Origin: Monosiga brevicollis MX1
Taxonomy: Eukaryota; Opisthokonta; Choanoflagellata; Craspedida; Salpingoecidae
DNA length: 56,023 bases
Direction: 5' to 3'
Assembly (NCBI RefSeq): GCF_000002865.3
Contig: NW_001865053.1
Span: 277,845-333,867 of the forward strand
Position numbers and translations under genes: made by a program. How positions within the stretch are numbered: the first letter of the stretch is position 1; every line of letters starts with the position of its first letter. Shown here in pieces: positions 11,513 to 23,398 of this stretch. Under the pieces are notes generated by a model. It was not told the DNA's origin. It saw only the letters and a program-made list of their open reading frames with translations, and did no database searches.

Positions 11513-11773
11513 CAGGCAAGTACGATTGCAAAAAGTAGATGTCCATCGCAGTGCTGCCCTGATGACTCGCGCCGCGCGCTAAGTCGCCATGCTCCCCCCC
11601 AAGAAGCCTGGCCTGTGATGACCCATTGCATCTGGGCTCGGACTTGAAGCTCGAACCATGGCCAAGGTGTATCATCAATGACTGTCAATAAAATTAATTG
11701 TTCTTCGCCTCTCGTCTATAAATGCGGCTCGCAACAAAAAGCACATTGATATCAACCACCACCTCGAGTTTCA
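11513..11773. other. 3'-3' gap between MED18 and the JADE/BRPF gene
   Basis: A 261-bp gap between convergent genes. It contains the AATAAA listed separately and a TATA-like string (about 11716-11722) with no suitably placed gene. Confidence 0.5.
11687..11692 (+). promoter_or_regulatory. Candidate polyadenylation signal AATAAA for MED18
   Basis: An AATAAA hexamer lies about 175 nt after the MED18 stop, before an AT-rich stretch. Spacing suits a 3' UTR end. It is a short motif and may be chance. Confidence 0.35.
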
Positions 11774-14700
11774 TTATGACGAGTCGGAATCTGTCTCAAT
11801 CACGCGCCGCACGCGCTTAACGGGGGGCGCTGCCGCTTCATCGAGGATTGTTGCGCGCTCCACCCCCAAATCAGACTCAGAATCGGAAGTTTCATAGTAG
11901 TGGCGCCGCGCGGGCTGTGAGGATACACGATCTCGCCCAAGGCGCCCTCGTCGGCGGTTCCGGGTTGGTCGCGAGGGAACTGACTCGTCGGCCTCGCTTT
12001 CGCCGCCTTGGCTGACCAAGTCCTCTTGAGCCATGTCATCAGCGCTTGAAGAAAATTGACGCTTTCGCTGCGAGGTGGCGTCATCGGATTCCTCCGCCTC
12101 GGGTTGCCATTCACTGCTGTCGCTCCCTGCCGCACTGGGTTCTGCTGCCTCATCGTCATCGCCGTCTTGATCCTGGTAGTCGATGCCTTGTGCGGCTCGC
12201 GGCCGCCGTGTGCTGCGGCGGCCCTGCCGTGCCGAGTGGCCCTTCAACGCCGTCCCAACGGCTGGGCTTGACCGCGCCTTGGGAGATGGCGTGGGGTTGC
12301 GACTATGCTTTACGCTGGTCTTCTTCGACGGCGAACTGACTTGCCGCGGCGACAGACGGGTCCTGACAGCCAAAGACGCACATGGACAAAAAAAAAAAAA
12401 AAAAAAGATGGCAGGCGCGAATAAGCACGGTTATGTTGCAAAGGGCAGCCCAAAGCAGCGAGTGTGCGGCAGGCTGGGTTTACTCGTCGCTGCACCGGTT
12501 GCAAGAGGCACACCTGACTTCTGCCGATGTATCTATGTTTCGTGGTTGCCCTAAATGTTCGGCTAGATTAGACTTGAGTTCCAAATACAGCTCTACACCA
12601 GAGATTTTCGGTGGCAGAACAAGATGCATGAGTACAGAAGCCAAGCCCGCATGTTATCAAAACGGCGTTGAACAATAACATACCTTTCAAAGCCTTGCGT
12701 TTGGCTGCCAACGGGCCACTGGTCCCACCGCAGCAAGAAGGGCAGCCGTCAAACAGCAACAGCGCGTCACGATCAAAAGCCTCGAGGCTGTGGTACTGCC
12801 CGGCCTCCGCACGGCTCAGCAACGTCGACAGATCCATGTGCAAGTCTCGACGCCCGGCCCGGTCTTTGCAAGAACCTAGCAATCACCCCACCAGCCAAAG
12901 CCCGTGATTAACAAGGCAGGTGTTCACCAAGCACGACGGTTTTGGGGTTGTGTGCGCATCATCATGCCAGCAGCGCAGACGTAGCAGGACTCGACTCTCA
13001 CCAATGGGTAAACGAAATGGTCCAGAAAAGGGTGCATTCCGCAAGCGCCGCACAATGGTAGCTAGAGCTGCCCGCAGCTCAGGACTAACCACGGCCCCAG
13101 GTGAGCGCATTGCACCCGAGGATGCCCGAGGTTCTGTCGGCTTTGAGCTAAAACTTGAACCCGCAGGCGGCGAGCTAGGGGCAGGCGCGATGCCGTGTGC
13201 TGTAGTTGCATCATCCAACAACGCTGTCCCAGCGGAAGGTTGAGCTGATGCCTCCATTGAACGCACAGCTACCGCGTGGGCCATGCGCGCCTGGACAGCC
13301 ACTGGATCCAACTCCTTTACCTACACATGGCCGAGGATGAGTCGATGTTCGATGGGTGTGTGGGGCAGAGCGCGAGGCAGAGTGGAAAGAGGATGGATCG
13401 GCGTACCACCCAGCGTAGACGACCAGTAGCTGGATCTCGTTCACGCTCGTTGTCCCAAGCTGACTTGGGCCCGCAATAGTCCTTCTCAGCCAGCTTGTGT
13501 GTCCGGGCATACGCACGCATGGCAAGGACAAACTCTTGGCGCATGACGCACAGCAGCTCACGCTTGCTGCGCTCTCGTCGTTGCACCTGCACGCACAAGC
13601 TGCGAGCCTTTTCTACTCTCCCCCACAAGCAAGCACAAAAAAAGGTCAAAGGCGACTTGATTGTGAACCCAAAGAGCCGCTCCATGCTGCCAGGATGCAG
13701 AAGCGATGGGCCTGACCGAGACTCAGGCGAGCAGCTTGCAGCTTTTGGTAAACATCTTGCTCTTCATCCACCTCTTCGGTATGCGTCGTGCCGTTACGTG
13801 CGAGTCCCGCAGGCGGAACAAAGCGTCTCATCTAAGCAATGACAGAAAATAGATCAGATCTAACACGATCGAGCCAGGTTGGAGCGCACAAGGACTGGGA
13901 TTTGCATTATCATGAAGGCTCTAGCAGCATACCAGGGCCTTCCCGTGCTGTCGACGCCGCTTCAAGATCCAATAGCCATAAATACGCCTCCGGCCCGCGT
14001 CGTCCAGGTGGACATCCCTGAGATCTGCACCAAGCACAACGATGGCGTGAGTACAAGACATGACTTGCTTCTTGCACGTCGCAGCAGCTGCTACTTTTAT
14101 CTTGCTTCCTGGAACCGCGCACGCGCTTACCCAAAGCCTCGGGGTCGATCAGGTGCGCAAAGTCTGGACCAAGCGATGGCAAGACGGGCTCAGCCGAGTC
14201 GCGGACGACAAGCGTTTGCAGGGTGGTGCCTTCGGGATCGTTTGTGGCTAAATTGCGATGGCGCTGGCAAAAAGCTCGGCGATCCACGGTGTCTCCGCGA
14301 AGCGGGATCACCGTTTCCATCCGATACGATTGTTGCATCGCGCAGGTCACGTGAAAAGCCGTCGTACAGGTAGGATGCTGCAAGAAGGCAGTCAACAAGC
14401 CAATATTGGTCAGACTTTGACACACGATGTGAATCTTGTCACTTGACCAAGGCATGAAAAGCCGTGATGTGTGCCCTGACATTACATCTCAGCACAGACG
14501 TAGGCCTGTCGTACCGCGCACTGAATGCAAGAGCCGTCTTTCGTGTTGCAGACGACGCATTGAAGATTGTAGCGATCACGTGGGATTTCTCGGAGATCCA
14601 GGGGCTCCATCCGTGACTGTAACGCATCGCCGTAGCAAGAACGGGAGCAAGGGCAAGGATAAGAAGAGTCGTGAGCTTTTAGGTGAACCCGACCTGCTTG

Positions 14701-16048
14701 AGAGACAGTGGGTTTGGTTGACAAGCAGTCACCAGCCATGGGGGCTCTGGGCACGTACGGTGTCAACAATCACAGATTCCGGTGTCCAGATGCAGCAAAC
14801 AAGATGAGCCCAAGTTCGGGGATTGGTTGTTGGCTTGAAGGCACCACCGGACGAGGGACACAGTGCACATGACACCGGAGCCTTTCGTTGACAGGCATTG
14901 CAGTACCTGAATTCGCAAGCAGATTGAGAAAAGCAGGAGGCACCGAGGCGGATATGGCCCGTTGGAACGCGTTGGGTGCCAGTACGCACCACGACCCTTC
15001 GGGGATGGAGTTGATGCCATAGCAAACTTGATGAACGCCCACATTGCAGCGATCGCAAAAGACCATTTCGTTGCCCTCCTCGCTATCTGGCTGACCGCAA
15101 ACGTGGCAGGTTGAAGTCTCGTCGTATTCGATTGCTGCTGGATGACGGAGCAGGGCTCGATATGTGGCTTGCTCAAGTTCAAAGATGGTGCGTTCCAGCT
15201 GTAGAAGAGTAAGGGCAGGTTTGTGGCGCTCATTGTGCAAGCGCAACCACGTGTTGTCCTCTTCATCGGCATCGTAGAATCCTCGCTGATCGGCCTGAAG
15301 CAGCATGTCATGCACGGTCAAGGAGGGCGCTTCAGCGACATGGACTTGGATTTTTCAAGGTGCCTGGTGCCAAGCACAGTCGCAAACCACACAAAGTGTC
15401 GGGATGCTGGCGCAATGATAATAACGTACCGATCGAACGATGGCTGGCACGTAGTCACGCGGTCTCGCAAACTTGGCTAGCTGATATGGCGGCTCGATCA
15501 GCAACGGCGGGTCATATTCCAAAGTGTGAGCATGACCAGATGGCACCTGGAGAAGGGCTCGTCGGGTGAGGGACGGTCGCGGGTATTGCGCTGAATGGGG
15601 GTTGATGTGCGCAGCACCTGAAATTCCAGCAACGAGGGGAAACCCGGGACAGTCTTACTTGGATGGGTTGGTTATACTTTTGAACCCAACGATCGGCAAT
15701 CGGTTTATAGCCCGTCAGCTGCTCACTGTCGTCAAGGCGCATCTGCGAGATGTACTCCGTCCTGCGGTTACAAGCACGATGAGAACAGGAGTGGCGTGTG
15801 AGAGAGATGGGCCAGGCAGCGGCCCGAGTCTTTGCCATTTCAGCCCGTCAAAGGCAGTACTTACGTGAAGAGTTGATCACCTGGACTTACGGCATCACTA
15901 CAGAGTAGAGGAGTAGGGGGGCCGCGGATCAGGGAGTGCGGGAGCAAAAACGCACGGGGAGTGGGTCGAGCATTGCGATCGCAAAGGTAACGTACGCCCG
16001 CTTGTTGTTGCTGTTGCGGCGAGAACCCGGTGTGCGTTCAGCAGCCAT
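11774..16048 (-). CDS. JADE/BRPF-family PHD-zinc-knuckle-PHD scaffold with bromodomain-like segment
   Basis: JADE and BRPF proteins are nuclear scaffolds that join MYST acetyltransferases (HBO1, MOZ/MORF) to ING and MEAF6 and choose the histone target. First exons: 16048-15996, 15897-15865, 15761-15659 and 15546-15430. The N-terminus (EYISQMRLDDSEQLTGY, ADRWVQKY, then FARPRDYV) follows JADE. Next come an EPC-N-like helix with IEYDETSTCHVC, a PHD finger (GNEMVFCDRCNVGVHQVC, PEGSW), a zinc knuckle (YCNACQRKAPVSCALCP), and a second PHD (GGAFKP, TWAHLVCCIW, CVVCNTKDGSCIQC, TAFHVTCAMQQ). The conserved IYGYWILKRRRQHGKAL and KARSLCVQVQRRERSKREL helices follow. A later exon pair (joined at 13002/12875) reads like a bromodomain: FSGPFRLPIG, then HMDLSTLLSRAEAGQY and FDRDALLLFDGC, with Gly where the acetyl-lysine-binding Asn usually sits. 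The last exon is charged and low-complexity. Two joins (15430 to the PHD exon; 12684 to the last exon) were not resolved in phase. No PWWP domain was seen. Confidence 0.83.
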
Positions 16049-16499
16049 CTTGAGAGCTTGCAGGGCCAAGAGCGAATGGGCCGCGCCACCGCCGAGATGA
16101 AGGCGTGATGAAAGGCAAGCTCGTCAGAGCTCTGATCAGAGACGAACGCGTTCGCTCGTGGCTGCTGGCCTGATGCGCTCTGACAGCAAGCTCGAGGCCC
16201 CAGCGACGGCACTGCTACACGACTCGAGTGTTGATTGAGACGCCAAGAAGGGTCTGGATCACGGAGGCTGTGCCAGTCGATGGGCCACTCTTTGCCGCTG
16301 CTGGCTCTGTGCGCGCCCGTGCTAGCTCAGCCTCTCCTCTCTCGCAGCGCCGGCCCACATTTGCAGCCCCAGTCCTGCAGAACCACCTTTATTCCATCAG
16401 ATCCTTTCATCTACCACACGATCCCCCACTGCCATCCACCACCACCACCACCGCCAACGCCGCCGCTGCGAGATGAAGCGCTCGAGATGACGAAGCTGC

Positions 16500-16500
<1 letters not shown>

Positions 16501-16527
<27 letters not shown>
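16501..16527 (+). repeat. (AC)n microsatellite
   Basis: Perfect AC dinucleotide run of about 13 units in the divergent JADE/BRPF-Treslin promoter interval. Confidence 0.95.
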
Positions 16528-16530
<3 letters not shown>

Positions 16531-16629
16531 CCTCGAACCCAGTGAGCGTGTGACGGTCTCTGTATGCGTGTGTGTGCTTCTGTGGCACAACTCGTCAATA
16601 GGTGCACACACACCACGCGGACGACCAAA

Positions 16630-16812
16630 GTCTCTCTCTCAAGCTCTCAAGCTAAAGCTCTCAAGCTGAGTAAAATTTAATTCTCTTCTCTCTCTCTCAC
16701 CAATTCTCTCTCTCTCTAAGCTCTCAAGCTCTCTCCCAAGCTCTTTCATTTCTCAAGCTCTGTCTCTCTCTCAAGCTCTCTCTCTCCTCTCTCTCTCTCG
16801 CTAGCTCTCTCT
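16630..16812 (+). repeat. CT-rich tract with AAGCTCT motif
   Basis: About 180 bp of CT-rich repeat in which CTCTCAAGCTCT-like units alternate with plain CT runs. It ends about 140 bp before the Treslin start. It belongs to the same class as the tracts upstream of CDK8 and MED18, with CAAG instead of CAAA as the interruption. Confidence 0.9.
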
Positions 16813-16951
16813 TAACGGCGGCATAATGTCAGATGAAATTGATAGCCGCCATTTGTCAGCAAGCCAGCACCGGCGCCTTCCTCTCTGAAGAAGCACACCC
16901 GGTCCGCGTACACAACGGGGCGTGTGTAACGAGCGCACCGCGACGAGGGTG

Positions 16952-19900
16952 ATGGATTGTGATGTATTGGTGGTGGCACGGCCGGGGGTGGTTTGTGCAC
17001 CGGCCCGGCTCGCGGATTGGACGCTGCGATTGCTGACGGAACTGAACAACGCGGCGCGGTCTCGATCGGGCCATCTACGATGGAACTTTTGCATATCAGA
17101 AAGCCCCGAGCCCTATCACCGACGGTTCAAGGCATGGGACCCCGCTGCCTTTGCCACTTTTTCAAACGTCTTACAAGCCCAGCTGACGACACTGCCTCGT
17201 CAGTCACCGCCAAAGCACCTACCCGGCGCCGTCTCCGTCCGCGACGTTCTGGCGCAGGCCCTGAACCAGCGCTGGGGTCCTCCGGCAGCTGGCGGCATGC
17301 TCAACCACCTGGTCCTGTTGATGTTGGACATGGATCAGCTTGCGCACAGTGACGATTTGGAACAGCTCTTTCCCACCACCCTGCGCTCCCCTTTGGCCGA
17401 CAAGGGCGTCGCGCTCGCCGTCGTGGCTTGGGGTCAAGTCAGTGGCACGGCAACTGTCTTCCCATCTCCCTATCCTTGCCTGCCGCTCATCTTCGACTCT
17501 GACTGACTCCGCCCGGTTGCTGCACCTCACTCCCCGGTACCTCGGCCCTCTCTATCACAGGCAAAGCACAAGCAAGCGGATGCAATCGGCGCCTGGCTTC
17601 GCGCGCACCGTATTCAGCTCTTCAATCTTGAGAGCTCCCTCCTTGGTGCGCGTCTGCTCTTGAGCTCGGTCTGCGCACACCTGCGTTCCCAAGGCCGTCG
17701 CTCACGGTCGCGCGCGCAAACCTCATATACCTCCTTCCATTCTCTTTTCCTCTTCTTTCCCCTCTCTTGCTCGCCCCCTTCCACTTTTTAGGCTCCCAAT
17801 TACATCACCGTGCCGTGCTTCTGGCCAATCCACACCCTGCCTCCAGCAAACGCCCCTCGAGCGCCGGTGCTGTGGCCCCTTTCCAGTCCTTGATCGCCGA
17901 CGTTTCCACTGCACACGCTCAGCTTCGACGCTACCCGCTAATGATCAACAATCATGGTGCGGCCCTGCCCTCAGCCGCTCCTCCTGCCCCCCCAAAACCA
18001 AAAAAAAGCAGATAAATGTCCATCCCAGCTGGCGCCGCGCCTCGCCTCCCGCGACTGCCCTATTATCTCTGTCTTGCCCTTTGCTCACCCCCTTCTCAAC
18101 GTCTCTGCACCTGACTTAGGAACCTGCACCATGCTGGTGGCCGCCCCTCTGGCCGACTCAATCTCTGACCATCCTATGGAAGCTGCTGCTGTCGCCGACG
18201 CCCCGACCAGCACCTGGACACATGTTCAAGTTATCGGGACCATGCCCATATCCCAAGCACGTGCTCAACCTGCCATAGCAAACTGGCTGGTAACGGCCCA
18301 ATGTCATGGACATGCCTCCCGCCCCTTCATTCGGCTGCACCGGTACATGCTTGAGGTGAGTCAACCTGCTGCAACGCAGCAATTCCACCTCCGTCTGGCC
18401 CAGGTGCCTTTGTGTCGTCCTCAAGACCTGCACTTGATCCCTCCGCTCAGAACAAGATTGCGCTGGTTGTGGCCCTAAGCCAAAAAGAAGCAGCCCTTTT
18501 GCTACCCGGTGGACCATTGTTTGCGCGACTTGCTGTCACACAGGGACCCCTTGAAGGGACCCCTGTGCCCGCTTCTGACGTGACATCCCTCCTTGCACCT
18601 CCGCGTGCTGCCTTGCTCAACATGGACGCACCCCAACAAGAAGGCGTCCCAACGCTTGCGCGCTGTACCTGTCAGACATTTGGCCGCCTCGATGCCCAGC
18701 AGCTGGCTGCCCAACCCCTGGACCTTCGTGCAACAGGTATCCCACGCCGTCTGATCCTGAAGCCCGGGTGCCTTGCCAGACGGTTGATTCATATGTATCA
18801 TGCAAAGTTTTTTTTTATGTGGACGTCTGATTTACGTGACTCCCACAGATGCAGGGACGACTGGTCTCATGGCACCTTATGCCTCCGTTTTGGAGCCCTT
18901 CATGTACAAGCCGGCGCCCGCGGCTCAAAAGTTTTCCTCTCGCCGTCCGGGCTTGCACCGCACTCTCTGGGACAAACGGTGCGCTCAACCGCTTCCTTCT
19001 ATACTTTACACTGGTCCGTCTGACGTGTCTGCGCGACGCTTGCCAACTATCAACTGGTGAACAGCTTAGAGAATGCTACCACGGCAACTCAAAACACCGC
19101 CGGAGCAAACCAATCCAGTAGCACCGCTACTACCGGTAACCCTGCCACAGGCTTCTCTGTCCAGGCTGCTGGCATTCAGGTATCTCTTCTCGCCTCGTGT
19201 TTGTCCTCTTTCTTTTCTTTTTTTCCCACTTTCCCTTTGCAACCAACCTACTGGCTCTGGTTGCACGGGGCTCAAGCTTTCTGTCAATTCCCACTCATCC
19301 CGGCACACCCTTCTTCTGGCCGCAGGAGATGGCACGAGCTCTGGTAGCGCGCGGAGAGACCGATGTCAGCCAACTGACCTCGCGGGTCGAGCAACTTGTA
19401 GCCGACGCTGGAATGTCTGATGCTCAACAGGTTGGTCTATGCCCCATCCTGTCCCACCCTGCGTGTGGCAAATTATCAACGCCGGCACTTGTATTGGGTA
19501 GGCGGCTTGCACGGAGGCCCTGCAGATGGTTTTGACACCTCGAACGGCCCTGGTCGACGAGGTGCAACGAATTCGCCGCGACACCTCGCGTCAGGCAGAA
19601 CAGGCCGCCCCGCGTGCCAAGCGCCGAAATCACCGCCTCAAGCGGCTGTCTTCAACGCCTGAAGCAGAATCTACCACTCCGGGGGATGCCGCTGCTGCCC
19701 ATGCCCTCTTGGGCCACGCCGTGCGGCGACTGCAAGTCAACATCCTCCTGCGTCTCGAGCTGCTCCTGGCTCTGAATTCCTGGCCACACTTGGAAGGTCA
19801 ACCTCCAGCCAAGGCTCTGGTACCCGAAGCCGATGCCGACGCGGAGCTGAACGAGCGCCCCGAGCCCATGGACCTCAAATCTTTTGCCATCAATGACACC

Positions 19901-21072
19901 TTGAATCTTGTGCAGGCTTTGAACGAGACGCAAGCCTTTGTCGACACCTCGCTTGATTGGCTTACGGTAAGCTAATTGTTTTGAGAAGGAAGAAAGGCAG
20001 CGTGGTCGCAATGGGCCCTGTGGCTGCCTAGGCCTAGTTCAGGTGCCATACGAACCAACGCTGATAACCGGCCTGCCCAAACATCTTGCACTGCCTGGCA
20101 TCGGGCATGAATGATGGGTATAGCACGCAACCCTGCGATATAGCCGGGCTCTACCTGCGACGTGGCGACTTGTGCTCGAGCAGCTTGGCATGGAGCACTT
20201 AGATGAGCCCTCGGTTTCCAATTCGGGAGTTGCGCGACGCCGGGCGTCCAGCTTGCAACGCAGGGAGAGTGAAACGGAGGCTGCAACACTCAAACGCGAA
20301 CCATCATATCCTACTTTACCGCAAGCTGCCACGTTTCGGGTATGTCTAGCCGCCCAAACGCCACAACTCAACAGTGTTTCCCGGTCACGTACGTGCCTTG
20401 TGTTTGCTTGCATTCAGAAACCTGATCCAATGCAAAGCAAGCATCAGATCCAGATCAAACCACGAAGGCGTTCTTCGCGATCTGGGTCCAGTCACCGTCG
20501 TGCAAGCAGTAGTGCTGCAGATGCAAGTGGCCCAGGGAGCAAAAGCCGCGCCCCAGGTGTTTTGGTAGGTACCCTGACGAAAATATCACGAGGCTTTTGA
20601 AAGTTCCTGCAGAGTATTCTGTTCTTTTTTTCCTTTATAGCCCGGGCTGTTGACCAAATGAACAGCGCGGCTGGCTCATGAGATGTGCACCGCCTCAAAT
20701 GCATGGCGGGGCGCAGGCAAAAGCTACGCCGGCTCGACCAGGTCCCAGTACAGACATGCGTGATGCGACAGAGGCGTCTCGTGGCCGTATGATTGAAGAA
20801 GTGGTGAGTGTCAGCTTTGCCTGCCATCTACCTGAAGCCATGTCACCCCCAGTGCCCGTGCCAATGCCGCTGGCTTACCTGCGACGGCACACAACGACTA
20901 ACCTTTTGTCCAGATCCCCGATACGCCATCGCTGGCAGCCGGCAAGCACCGACATGTCCAAAGACCACCAGCCACCGAGGATGATACCCAGGAGCCCGCT
21001 CCTGAGGCGGGCTCGTCCGCTTTTCAACCACTGAGGCGCAAACGCGCCAAGCGCTCACTCAATCTTACGTAA
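16952..21072 (+). CDS. TICRR: Treslin/TICRR-like replication initiation protein
   Basis: Treslin binds TopBP1 and MTBP and, once phosphorylated by CDK, loads CDC45 at replication origins; yeast Sld3 is related. The first exon (16952-17438 or so) matches the Treslin N-terminal domain: CDVLVVAR, then WTLRLLTELNNAARSRSG, LRWNF and VRDVLAQALNQRWGPP, followed by LNHLVLLMLDMDQ. The next exon (from 17562) reads ADAIGAWLRAHRIQLFNLES. Middle exons (about 17792, 18122, 18402, 18850) are less conserved. The exon at about 19520-19968 carries a long helical segment with RRNHRLKR and VRRLQVNILLRLELLLAL, resembling the Sld3/Treslin (STD) signature. The C-terminus is Ser/Pro/Arg-rich and ends in a basic PLRRKRAKRSLNLT signal, suited to the nucleus. 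Exon frames between about 17670 and 19170 are uncertain. Its N-terminal and STD matches rest on memory. Confidence 0.72.
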
Positions 21073-21208
21073 AGACCACCGTGCCTGAATTCGAAAGACG
21101 TATAGAATTTACATGTGATTGGATCAAACAAGGATTTGAATAGGGGAAACAAACGGTGATGGCATGGTTTAAAAAATGGTTGCTTAGGCAGAGGCGAGCT
21201 CCCAACTG

Positions 21209-21591
21209 TCAGCACCAGCCACCAGGCGAGGCTGCGCAGGTGGGATTGAATCCAGCTTCCCACGGCAGCGCCGAAGAATCTTCCCAGACCGACTCTACAG
21301 AAGAGAACGAGCCGCCAGTCCCGCGCACCAGCCAGAGCAATACCAAGCAAAGACCACGAGTGAGGCCAAATCAACGGAAATCAGGGTAGTCGCTGCGCAT
21401 GGCACGTGCTGTAGATGTGCCAGGCTCTACAAGTACCTACCGCCAGTTCCGGCACGCCATGCACGGAAGGCAGCCGCCATGGAGGCAGCTTGAGCCGTGT
21501 AACCAAACCAAGAAGGTCCACAAGTTTCTGTGTGCACGGGGCACATGTCGATAAACACCCCCGTCTGATGTGGGTTTGCGCTGAACACACA

Positions 21592-21634
<43 letters not shown>

Positions 21635-22949
21635 TCTCTCGTGAGTGGGGACCAATCGGGCTCTATGGGTCCTGCTGAAGATTTGCACCTACCGAGCCTG
21701 CTCAATGACCTCGTTGATGGCCTCGAGAAAATCTCCGCGCCAAGCAGCGATGGACGCTAACTGGGCCGCACTGCAGCCACCGGTACTGTTAACGCCTATG
21801 GTGCAGCCCACCTGCAGCACGTTACCCATTTGCCACGCATCGATGGCCGAGTTGGTCACAAAAACTGGGGTCGCCATGTGGGGGAAAGCCTCGGACGCAA
21901 AGAAGCAGGCGGGAAATTCAGACCCGTGGGCTTGGACGCAGCCGCTGTCAAAGGACGTTTGATCAACGCCCCAAAGCGCCCGCACCCCTGCATAACTATC
22001 GCCATAGGCGTAAACGCCATTGGTATTGCTGTGGTTGAGAAAAAAGCCTGCATCCACCATGCCAAGAACTCGGGTGCTTGCGGGAAAGGCAGCTGCAATT
22101 GCATCCAGGTGCAAGTACACGGTCAGCCCGCCGGCTGAGGAGCCCGTGACAATGACCTCGGGTGGGCTTGGGTACACCGTGGCCCAGTGGTCAGTCAGTG
22201 CTTGCAAGATTCGTCGGCCACGAAAGTAGAGGCTCTTGGTGGCATTGAAGGCATATGGCTGACTGGCATTGCTGGTGTAGGAAGAGCCGTCACAGTACAT
22301 GACGTACAGCAACGTATAGTTGCCGTAGTCGCTCTCTAGAGCATCCATGATGCCCCCTGCGCTAAACGTGCTTGGGATGCCGTCAGTGGTCCAGCTAGAG
22401 GACGATCCAATGTTACCCTCGCTGCGCGCAGCGCAATCCTACACCCGCAGAGCAATGATTCACCCATGTGCAAAGCAACGCCATCAGGAAGTTCAGAAGT
22501 TATCCAAGAGGTGAGTGCGCGGCCCCGTGATTTCGTTCAGGATCCGGTGGAGCGTCACATACGTCGACCGACCAGCACCAGCCGCCACCCAGAAAGTGTA
22601 CCAGTAGGCGTGAGGCATTGGCCCCGCTGCCCGGCCTCACGTAGTATCCAGGCGCAGATCCGTCCAAGCAGAAGGCTCCTACACGCCACCATTCCAGCAG
22701 TTGAGAGGAACTTCCTTTCCGTGAACCGCCAACAGACGTCGATGGTGGTCGCAACGCGAATCGAGGCTAGGACGTACCCAGGGACTGCGAATGCGAGTCG
22801 TTCAAGAGAATCAAAGATGCGCTGCTCACCACCTTGCTTCCTGCAGGCCCTGCATTTTCCCACCTTGCCTCTGCCATCGTTGCCGTCGATCCATGGCAGC
22901 AGCCCAGCACTAGCACCACCACCACCAGCACCGCCATCGCCGCCGCCAT
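21209..22949 (-). CDS. Secreted Notum/pectin-acetylesterase-family hydrolase
   Basis: This is an alpha/beta-hydrolase carboxylesterase of the family holding animal Notum (removes palmitoleate from Wnt) and plant pectin acetylesterases. The start at 22949 gives a clear signal peptide (MAAAMAVLVVVVLVLGCCHG). The next exon has CLDGSAPGYY and the oxyanion-type FLGGGWCWS with Cys, as in LEGGGWC of the family. The large exon (22348-21689 region) has YCDGSSYTS, the nucleophile elbow GSSAGGLTVYLHLD (about nt 22110-22150) and the acid-residue segment SAIDAWQ. A further exon holds the catalytic His in MCPVHTE (about nt 21527-21560), and the last exon ends NPTCAASPGGWC. All three triad regions are present, so it looks active. 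The substrate is unknown; a pectin- or glycan-ester target is as likely as a lipid one in a protist. A (CA)n tract lies in the intron before the His exon. Confidence 0.87.
21584..21632 (+). repeat. (AC)n microsatellite inside an intron of the Notum-like gene
   Basis: About 49 bp of AC dinucleotides, interrupted once by AT. On the gene's sense strand it reads GT and lies in the intron before the catalytic-His exon. Confidence 0.95.
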
Positions 22950-23398
22950 CGTGACGACGAAAACACGTCAAATCTCCTCAACAAGTATGTGGCGGTCTGC
23001 ACACGAAACCGCATAAACCTCAAAAGTACCAACACAAACTACACAAAAACAACTCCCATCCACAAGCGCGCCAGCTTTTCTGACAATTTACTGTCAGCAT
23101 TTACATTCGGTAACGACCAAATTTTTAAAAAAAAAAAAAAAATCAGAGAGAGATCAGTTTTTTGTTGGAACCGAACGTGTCTGTGTGTGTGTGTGTGTGT
23201 GTGTGGACGGGACTCGCGGCGGCTGCTTCGGAAGGGGCGGTGCGGCGGTGCGTGCCTACACCGCACCGATACCAGCACCTTGATAGAGCGAATTGGATTG
23301 TTTGTTTGCACTCTGGAGATTGGTGTGGTTTGGACGGACGCCGACTGAGCCAAGCTACGTACGTTGCGTCGTGGCAACTCCAAAGCAGTGACAGCAAC
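22950..23398. promoter_or_regulatory. Divergent intergenic region between Notum-like gene and CDC27
   Basis: A 449-bp gap between outward-facing starts. It includes an A-run (23128-23141) and a GT tract (23182-23204) on the CDC27 side. No coding exon is seen. Confidence 0.5.
23182..23204 (+). repeat. (GT)n microsatellite upstream of CDC27
   Basis: Perfect TG dinucleotide tract of about 11 units, about 195 bp before the CDC27 start codon. Confidence 0.93.

Larger units (their letters stand above)
16049..16951. promoter_or_regulatory. Divergent intergenic region between JADE/BRPF and Treslin genes
   Basis: This 903-bp gap lies between two outward-facing genes and should contain both promoters and 5' UTRs. 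It carries a CA tract (16501-16527) and a long CT/AAGCT-rich tract (16630-16812) on the Treslin side. No TATA box or coding exon is evident. Confidence 0.5.

Noticed and set aside
11136-11678. 181-codon minus-strand frame downstream of MED18
   Set aside because: It overlaps the MED18 last exons in antisense, has odd composition and no splice partners.
11714-11724. TATA-like string CTATAAATG
   Set aside because: No gene starts at a suitable distance on either strand. It lies in a 3'-3' gap.
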